From: Terebella lapidaria
Lineage: Eukaryota > Annelida > Polychaeta > Terebellida > Terebellidae
NCBI GenBank assembly: GCA_949152475.1
Contig: OX424555.1
Span: forward strand, 74,663,499-74,727,498
DNA length: 64,000 bases
Reading direction: 5' to 3'
Shown here: piece by piece, positions 55,386 through 61,849 of the stretch
Layout of the letters: each line of letters begins with the position of its first letter
How positions within the stretch are numbered: the first letter of the stretch is position 1
Notes under the pieces: model-generated
What the model was told of the DNA's origin: nothing
Database searches by the model: none
What the model saw: only the letters and a program-made list of their open reading frames with translations
Program-made: the position numbers and the translations under genes

Positions 55386-56474
55386 TCACTGGCGATCCAC
55401 CTCGCTTTCGGACGTCTCCGCCAGCCTGTCTCGAGTGTCTGTATATGCTCGGAGCTGTTCCCGGAGCAGCTTGGTCTCTCGGACGTGGGCTCGCAGCTCC
55501 TTCCGGTGGCTCTTCTCTCGTTGAGAGGCCTCCCCTCGCAGCTGCAGCACCTCGGCCTCGAGCTGTCTCTGCTCCTCCTTGGCTTGGAGCCGAGCCTCCG
55601 CTTGGGTGAGGTGGCGTCGTCCCATGGCTATCGTGGATGCCAGGTCCTCCAGGGCCTTCTCTCCGGCAGTGACCGCTCTGCCCAGGCCCTCCACATACGG
55701 TCGCAGTTGGTCCTCCTCCTCCGGAACGGGCTTGAGGTACCAACTCAGGTCTAGGGGCTTGTAGGTAGGGGCCGAGTCTCTGGGAACGGGGGGTCCGTCG
55801 TCCTCGGGGGTGGGGGCCTCCGGGGATTCCGCCTCTCTCCGCTCCTGCTGAGACTCCGGTTCCTCTTCGCTATTCGGGGGGTCGTCCTCGGGGTCTGGGG
55901 CGTCCTCTGACCTGGGGGCGTCCTCCCGGGGGCTTGACGGCGTGGAGCTGGTCGTCCCGCTGGCCGCAAAGCTGACAGTCTTCAGCTCAGGGGCAGACAC
56001 AGTAGTCGGACCATCTCGGGGGTCGGACACGGGCGTGTCGGTCGTCGTCCTCCTCCGTCCTGGCTTGAGGGTGTTGCCGCTGGCATGCGACGTCTCATGC
56101 CGGTCTCTGTCAGCTCGGCGGGCGAATCGCTGGCTGCACATCTTGCAGAGGTGCCGCCCCTCCTTCTGCGTGTGTTTGGTCGCCACGTGTCGGCTAAAGT
56201 TGGATGCCGTCACGTGGATCCGGCAGGGGCTGCACCAGCGTCGCCCTCTCTCGGTGGACAACTTCCGGGCAGGGGACCGTCGACCTCCTCGGGGCTCCTC
56301 ACGACGCTCCCGGCTCCTCGAGCGCTCCCGCTTCCGGTCAGGCTTGGTAGGTGGGTCGCTCATCTTGTCGACTTCAAGGGGCAGAAAGTCAGCCAAGTCG
56401 AAATCTGGAACGTCCCCGAAATCTTCGTCTGCAAATGCGGGTATCTCAATGATCTGCAGAGTTGGTGTGTTCAT
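55386..56474 (-). CDS. Third ORF: C2H2 zinc-finger/coiled-coil protein of the gypsy element
   Basis: 362 codons, 239 nt after the pol stop. Layout: acidic/hydrophobic N-terminus 1-36 (EDFGDVPDFDLADFLPLEV), Arg/Ser-rich basic stretch about 45-72, two C2H2 zinc fingers (C81, C84, H96, H101 and C110, C113, H126, H130), a Pro/Glu/Asp-rich acidic region about 150-235, and a heptad-like coiled coil about 245-355 rich in Glu, Gln, Arg and Leu. There is no signal peptide or transmembrane segment, so it is not a typical envelope protein. It looks like a nuclear DNA-binding factor that dimerises. A TATA box lies 34 bp upstream of the ATG. The function is unknown; regulation of the element, integration targeting or host-gene capture are all possible. 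Confidence 0.75.
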   Translation of the reverse strand: MNTPTLQIIEIPAFADEDFGDVPDFDLADFLPLEVDKMSDPPTKPDRKRERSRSRERREEPRGGRRSPARKLSTERGRRWCSPCRIHVTASNFSRHVATKHTQKEGRHLCKMCSQRFARRADRDRHETSHASGNTLKPGRRRTTTDTPVSDPRDGPTTVSAPELKTVSFAASGTTSSTPSSPREDAPRSEDAPDPEDDPPNSEEEPESQQERREAESPEAPTPEDDGPPVPRDSAPTYKPLDLSWYLKPVPEEEDQLRPYVEGLGRAVTAGEKALEDLASTIAMGRRHLTQAEARLQAKEEQRQLEAEVLQLRGEASQREKSHRKELRAHVRETKLLREQLRAYTDTRDRLAETSESEVDRQ

Positions 56475-56507
56475 GGTTGAAGTGATGACGGAATCGTAGG
56501 CCGGCCT

Positions 56508-56517
56508 GCTTATATAG
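56508..56517 (-). promoter_or_regulatory. Internal TATA box before the third ORF
   Basis: CTATATAAGC on the - strand, 34 bp before the ATG at 56474. A start about 30 bp downstream would give an mRNA with an almost absent 5' UTR. The TTCCGCGAACG array begins about 70 bp further upstream, as in the LTR. Confidence 0.6.
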
Positions 56518-56584
56518 AAAAGGCGCGGACCAGGGATCTGGGGGAAAAAGCATTGTCGTGGAACGAAATAACGTTTTTCGCTTG

Positions 56585-56705
56585 CTTCCGCGAACGGTTC
56601 TTCCGCGAACGCTGCTTCCGCGAACGTGCTTCCGCGAACGGTACTTCCGCGAACGCTGCTTCCGCGAACGCTGCTTCCGCGAACGGTTCTTCCGCGAACG
56701 CTCCC
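56585..56705 (-). repeat. TTCCGCGAACG array between pol and the third ORF
   Basis: Eight copies of CTTCCGCGAACG at 14-15 bp period (given here on the + strand), starting right after the pol stop. The open frame across it on the - strand (repeats of AFAEAAFAEVPFAE) looks like a by-product of the period. It probably belongs to an internal promoter. Confidence 0.8.
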
Positions 56706-56713
56706 GTCATCGT

Positions 56714-59700
56714 TTACATCGTTTGGACTGCATTCCCGCTGTTTTCCACTCGTCCCTCGTCATCACTGGGGGTCCGGACTGGGGTCACATCGTCCGGATT
56801 GGGTATCCAGGCGTCGGTTTCAGGGGTGAACCAGCACCTTTTTATATTGTCAATGTGGACATCTTTAATCTTGCCACCGGGTCGATCTTGTATGGACACC
56901 ATCCATCCGAGATGAGACTTCAGAACGAGATAAGGTCCCGTCCACCCTAGTCCTAGTTTTGGTCTAGCCTTTGGAGGGTACCAATACATCACCCAGGTGC
57001 CCACCGGAAAATGTCGAGCGGCTGATTTTATGTCATGATGGCGCTTTTGTCGCACCGTAGCCGTCTTCAGGCACTCTCGGGCAGTCTCGTGAGCTTGTAT
57101 GGTGGCTTCCTTCACCCATTCGACGTATTCGGACGCACACTCGGGGACTGGTCCTCCCAAATCGTCCGGTTTCGTCCGGTACCTCAGGTCCAATGGGGTG
57201 GTTGCCTCCCGTCCCATCATCATTCGAAATGGTGTACACCCAGTGCTTTCGTGTACTGATGTTCTATAAGTCGCCATCACGTAGGGCAGATGGTCGTCCC
57301 AGTCGTCATGGTTCTCGTCCACGACCACGGCCAGAAGGTTCAGCAGGGTCCGGTTGAATCGCTCGACCATCCCGTCTGATTTGGCGTGATAAGGGGTCGT
57401 CCGAGTCTTCTCCCCTCCTAGGATCTTGATCATCTCAAGGAAAAGCTTACTCTCGAACTCTCGTCCCTGGTCGGTGTGTATCTTGGCTGGCATTCCCAGG
57501 CGGCACACGAACTCAGTCACAAAGACGTCCGCCACCGTCTGAGCCTCATGGTTGGGTAGAGCGTAGGCCTCAGTCCACTTGGTGAAATAATCACCCACGA
57601 CCAGTATATACCGGTTCCCAGAATTGGTGATCGTTCCAGGCTCCAAAATGTCCATGGCCACCCTTTCTAGCCGATCGCCTACCGGTAGATTTCCCATGGG
57701 GTGGTACTTGGGCCCCGGTCGCGGCTTTCTCCCACTACACTTCAGGCACTCCCGGCACCAACGCTCCACGTCCTTCGTCATACCCGGCCAGTACATTCTC
57801 GCTTTTAGTCGGTGGACTGTTTTGGTGATTCCCTGGTGGCTCATCAGCTTGCCGGTGTGGACCTCCTTCATGACGGCGCGTCTCAGGACCTGTGGAACGA
57901 CCAGTTGATGGATTGGTGCGTTCTGGCAAGCCGCTTGGTACCGCCGGTACAGAAGCCCATCACGTAGCTCCAGCTGGTCCCACTGTTGCCACAGAGTCTT
58001 CATTTGCTGACTTTTTGTTCTGACTTCGGGCCATGCAGGTCTCTCAGTGAAAATATTCTTCCACCCGAGGATGCCTCCAACTTCAGGGTCGGCTCGTTGA
58101 AGGGTCACTAGGTCCTCCTGGGAATAACCATTCAGGACCTGGGCCTCCGGGGCTCCCTCCATCGGATTCCGGCGTCCTCCCGTAGCCATAGCCCGCGTGA
58201 CAGCTAGCATTTGTTTGTCTGGATCTCGGAGCACAGGGTTGGGGCATGGGTCCAGGAAGGGCTCCTCTCGGCAGCGCATCCACACGTCGGCCGTCGCGCC
58301 GATCGCTGCTCCGGCCACAACCTCCGGTCCCAAACCATGCAGTGCGAGGAGCATCATCAGGAGAAACCAAACCCAGGCAGAGGGGCGGAGCTGATGCAGG
58401 GTTCTGCAGACGCTCCTGGCTCCTTCCTCCGTCTGTGGGGGGCTCCGGTCAGGCAGGCATTCCTCGGTCGGCTGGGTAGTCGTCCTCGGGTCCTCCTGGC
58501 AGCGCACCTCCCAGATCTGGAATATCCCGACTCCATCTCCGCAATAGTAGTCCTCCGTCCAGGGCTCCACAGGGACCTCCCGCAAGATGTTAACTTGAGG
58601 TCCTCCGGGGCTCCATCCTTCTCCGCTGATCGGTGGAAGCAGATCCTCGTCAGAGAGGTCCTCCAGGGGTAGGGGACACTCCTCCTGAGTCGGACAGGCC
58701 TCCTCTTCTCCTTCGGGTCTTGTGGTGTGGCGAGGGGCGGGACAATCCGGTCTCCGGCACTGTCGGCATCTGGACATCCCGTCTGCATTCCCGTGTTGTA
58801 CTCCCGGTCGGACCTCACACCTGAAGGCGTAGCTGGCGATGCGAGCTGCCCATCTAGCGATCATTCCTTCCGCATCCCGAAAGTTCAGTAGCCACTTGAG
58901 AGAGGCGTGGTCGGTTCGTAGTAAGAACGCTCTCCCCCACAAGAAATGTCTGAAATGGTGTATCATACTGACGACGGCCAGGAGCTCCCGCTTGGTGGTG
59001 CAGTAATTCCGCTGGGTGTCCCTCAGGGTTCTGGAAGCATAGGCGATCACCCGCTCTCGTCCGTCCTGCACTTGGGATAAGACGCCTCCCACTCCGTAGC
59101 CGCTAGCATCAGTATCTAAAATAAATTCTTGGTCCATGTCAGGGTACACCAGCAGGGGGTGCTCGGTCAGGGGTTGACGCAGCGCCTCGAACGCCTGCTG
59201 ATGAGCCTCGCTCCAATGGTAGTTGACTTCCTTCTTTAACAGGTGGTTGAGGGGTCCCGCTCGGGTGGCAAAGTCAGGGATGAATCTGCGGTAGTACCCC
59301 ACGAACCCAAGGAAGCTCCTTAGTTCTGTCAAGGTGGTCGGAGGAACCATTTTTGTTACAGCTTCGACCTTGGCAGGGTCGCACTGGATGCCTCGGTCGG
59401 ACACGACATGGCCCAGGAAGTTGACCTGTTGTCGAAACAGCTCACACTTGGCGGGTTTCAGCTTCAGCCCGGCAGCCTGCAGTCTCCGGAACACGTCCTC
59501 GAGGTTGTCCACGGCTTCTTGGAAAGTCTTTCCAAGACAGACGACATCGTCCAAATAAATTAGACAACGCTTCCATTGGAGTCCCCTCAGTGCCAGCTCC
59601 ATTAGACGTTCAAAAGTAGCCGGGGCCGTCGCCAATCCAAACGGCATCACTTTAAATTGATAGAGTCCACTACGGGTAGTGAACGCCGTCTTCTCCTTGT

Positions 59701-61786
59701 CCCTGTCGTCCATCTCGACCTGCCAGTAACCACTAGCCAAGTCTAGCGTCGAAAAATATCGTCCTCCTGACAAGGTATCAAAACTCTCGTCGACTCGAGG
59801 CAGGGGGTACGCATCCTTCCGGGTGACATCATTTAGACGGCGGTAGTCGACGCAAAATCTCAGTGCACCATCCTTCTTTTTCACTAGCACGATGGGAGAC
59901 GACCATGGACTGTCACTTGGCTCCACAACGTCAGCTTTCAACATCTTGTCGACCTCGTCCTCGATCAGCTCTTGTTGGTAGTACGGGGCTCTCCTCAGAG
60001 GCTGCTTGATCGGGGGGTGATCTCCCGTGTCGATGACGTGTTTCGCCAGGGACGTCCGGCCCAACCTCCCATCTGGTCCCATAAAGACCTGCTGGTGGCG
60101 TCGAAGGAGATCGCTGACGACCTCCACCTCCTTTTCCGTCAAGTTCGGATGCATTCCCTCCAGGAGCGGTTCTAAATGCTCCGGGCACTCTGGTGTCTTC
60201 GTCGACGATTCTGCGTGCATGGCGTGCACTCTGGTTTCGGGCTGCTCAGGCGTCCGGTTCCGCCACTTGGTGGAGTTTGGTGTAAGGGGCTCATGCTCCC
60301 TCCCGCTCTCCTCCCGGTACCACTGTTCCCTTTTAGGTTCATTCTGGGTTGTTTTCCCTCCATCGGGACGAAATCCCAGGTCGATCACGGCCTCTATTCC
60401 GTGAAGCTCGGCTAGGATGGTCCCCATCAGCACAGTGCAAGCTCCAGCGCCGGCGTTCAGAAGTACCACCGGTACCAGGCGTCCTCGGGGTCGTACCAGG
60501 GCTCGTCCCACTACGAGGGGGTCGTCCTCCAACGGCTCTCTTGCGGACTGCACGAGGCCGGCCTTCGGAACTCCTCCCTCACTTCCTGTCAGCTTGAGGT
60601 CCACCATCATCTCTGAAAAGGGTGGCAAGACGACCGTCTCCTCCGTCACCAGTGTGTAGACGGCGCCCTCGTGGCCCGAGCTCATCACTACGGTAGTGTC
60701 GCCCACCTGCCACTCGCCCTTACGCAGATCCAGCTGTCCCCCAATCTGTTGAAGTACATCAAGCCCCAACACTCCCGGGATCCCTAGTTTGGCTACCAGT
60801 ACGTCTGCCGACACGAGTCGTGTGCCCAGTAGAAGTTGAACTGTCATCTCTCCTTGAACCTGTAAGTAGTCTCCGGTTGCTGCCCGTAACCTTATTCTCG
60901 TCTGCCTTATCATTGCTTTATGTTCGTCATCCATTTGGTCGAAGAGACACTCGTCCAGAACGGTGGAAGAGGCACCCGTGTCCACCAACATACGAGTCGC
61001 CTTCCCCATAACGTGGCACGCCGCATACCACGCCAATGTGCCTCGGGCACCGGCTGACAGCGACACCACCTGGCCATTTCTGTCAATCTTAAGAGAGCTG
61101 CCACTCTCCTCAGGGACGCCGCCCTGGATAAGTACTGAGTCGTCCACCCACAGTGATGCACCACCCTGGTCCTCTCTGTCAGTCTTAAGGGAATCACTCC
61201 CCTCGGAACCGCCGCTCCGGATAAGTAATGAGTCGTCCACCAGCAATAGCTGCTGCGCTGGCCCCTTGGTCATTCCGCTCCACCGGCCCTCCGTCTCCTC
61301 TTTCACGGCCGCTTGTGGTTCAGTTGCATAGGGGGGTCCCTGCTGTTTCGCAGCCTCCAGCCTCAAGGTTGTAACCTGTTGGTTCTCCTTGCTGCTAGCA
61401 GAAACCTCGTTGATGTCTCCGTGGGTCCCCAGACGCTCCACGGCTCCATCGGTCTGCATTTCGTCGACGTCTCCGCGGGTCATTAGACGCTCCACGGCTC
61501 CATCGGTCTGCATTTCCTTGACGTCTCCGCGGGGCATTAGACGCTCCACGGCTCCATCGGTTTGCTGTACATTGGCACTCCCGTCTGTGTTGACAGGCTT
61601 GCCCTCCAAATAGTCGAGAATTCGATCCTCGAGCTCCTCCTGCGCCCATCCAGTTACTTCGGATGCACACCGGAAAAACCTATTAAAAATCTGTGAAACT
61701 AAAAATTCCCCCCTGGCAATGTGTTCTTCACGTCTTCGTCGAGCTTCTCGCCTGTGAAGCCGTGCACACACCTGCCAATGGCCCAT
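56714..61786 (-). CDS. pol: Gypsy pol polyprotein (protease, RT, RNase H, integrase)
   Basis: 1690 codons, intact. Residues 1-250 are repeat-rich. Aspartic protease follows with LVDTGAS (D269). Reverse transcriptase lies about 590-790 with VDYRRLN, LDLASGYWQV, MPFGLATAPATF and catalytic YLDD (744-747). RNase H is about 885-1010 (LDTDASGYGVGG, KRELLAVV, RTDHASLKWL). A hydrophobic stretch lies at 1137-1165. Integrase carries an HHCC finger (H1310, H1317, C1344, C1347) and catalytic D1379 or D1399, D1439 and E1475 with the expected 35-residue D-E spacing. The C-terminal GPY/F-type module is about 1613-1655 (WTGPYLVLKSHLGW). No chromodomain was recognised. The ATG is in the -1 frame relative to gag, whose stop lies 23 nt upstream. 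Confidence 0.95.
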   Translation of the reverse strand: MGHWQVCARLHRREARRRREEHIARGEFLVSQIFNRFFRCASEVTGWAQEELEDRILDYLEGKPVNTDGSANVQQTDGAVERLMPRGDVKEMQTDGAVERLMTRGDVDEMQTDGAVERLGTHGDINEVSASSKENQQVTTLRLEAAKQQGPPYATEPQAAVKEETEGRWSGMTKGPAQQLLLVDDSLLIRSGGSEGSDSLKTDREDQGGASLWVDDSVLIQGGVPEESGSSLKIDRNGQVVSLSAGARGTLAWYAACHVMGKATRMLVDTGASSTVLDECLFDQMDDEHKAMIRQTRIRLRAATGDYLQVQGEMTVQLLLGTRLVSADVLVAKLGIPGVLGLDVLQQIGGQLDLRKGEWQVGDTTVVMSSGHEGAVYTLVTEETVVLPPFSEMMVDLKLTGSEGGVPKAGLVQSAREPLEDDPLVVGRALVRPRGRLVPVVLLNAGAGACTVLMGTILAELHGIEAVIDLGFRPDGGKTTQNEPKREQWYREESGREHEPLTPNSTKWRNRTPEQPETRVHAMHAESSTKTPECPEHLEPLLEGMHPNLTEKEVEVVSDLLRRHQQVFMGPDGRLGRTSLAKHVIDTGDHPPIKQPLRRAPYYQQELIEDEVDKMLKADVVEPSDSPWSSPIVLVKKKDGALRFCVDYRRLNDVTRKDAYPLPRVDESFDTLSGGRYFSTLDLASGYWQVEMDDRDKEKTAFTTRSGLYQFKVMPFGLATAPATFERLMELALRGLQWKRCLIYLDDVVCLGKTFQEAVDNLEDVFRRLQAAGLKLKPAKCELFRQQVNFLGHVVSDRGIQCDPAKVEAVTKMVPPTTLTELRSFLGFVGYYRRFIPDFATRAGPLNHLLKKEVNYHWSEAHQQAFEALRQPLTEHPLLVYPDMDQEFILDTDASGYGVGGVLSQVQDGRERVIAYASRTLRDTQRNYCTTKRELLAVVSMIHHFRHFLWGRAFLLRTDHASLKWLLNFRDAEGMIARWAARIASYAFRCEVRPGVQHGNADGMSRCRQCRRPDCPAPRHTTRPEGEEEACPTQEECPLPLEDLSDEDLLPPISGEGWSPGGPQVNILREVPVEPWTEDYYCGDGVGIFQIWEVRCQEDPRTTTQPTEECLPDRSPPQTEEGARSVCRTLHQLRPSAWVWFLLMMLLALHGLGPEVVAGAAIGATADVWMRCREEPFLDPCPNPVLRDPDKQMLAVTRAMATGGRRNPMEGAPEAQVLNGYSQEDLVTLQRADPEVGGILGWKNIFTERPAWPEVRTKSQQMKTLWQQWDQLELRDGLLYRRYQAACQNAPIHQLVVPQVLRRAVMKEVHTGKLMSHQGITKTVHRLKARMYWPGMTKDVERWCRECLKCSGRKPRPGPKYHPMGNLPVGDRLERVAMDILEPGTITNSGNRYILVVGDYFTKWTEAYALPNHEAQTVADVFVTEFVCRLGMPAKIHTDQGREFESKLFLEMIKILGGEKTRTTPYHAKSDGMVERFNRTLLNLLAVVVDENHDDWDDHLPYVMATYRTSVHESTGCTPFRMMMGREATTPLDLRYRTKPDDLGGPVPECASEYVEWVKEATIQAHETARECLKTATVRQKRHHDIKSAARHFPVGTWVMYWYPPKARPKLGLGWTGPYLVLKSHLGWMVSIQDRPGGKIKDVHIDNIKRCWFTPETDAWIPNPDDVTPVRTPSDDEGRVENSGNAVQTM

Positions 61787-61809
61787 ACGGTTGGGGGCTG
61801 GTATGAGCC

Positions 61810-61849
61810 CTACTGGTTTTCCGACTCCTCGTCTGTCAAACTGTTCCGC
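61810..61849 (-). other. gag-pol overlap in the -1 frame
   Basis: The pol frame stays open upstream of its ATG to a TGA at 61850-61852, overlapping the end of gag by about 40 nt. In the overlap, six bases before the gag stop, the - strand reads GGAAAAC (61822-61816), close to a -1 slippery heptamer. Pol may be made by frameshifting or by reinitiation at its ATG. Confidence 0.45.

Noticed and set aside
55942-56499. 185-codon + strand frame opposite the third ORF
   Set aside because: It is a shadow of the GC-rich coding strand; the - strand frame has zinc fingers and a coiled coil.
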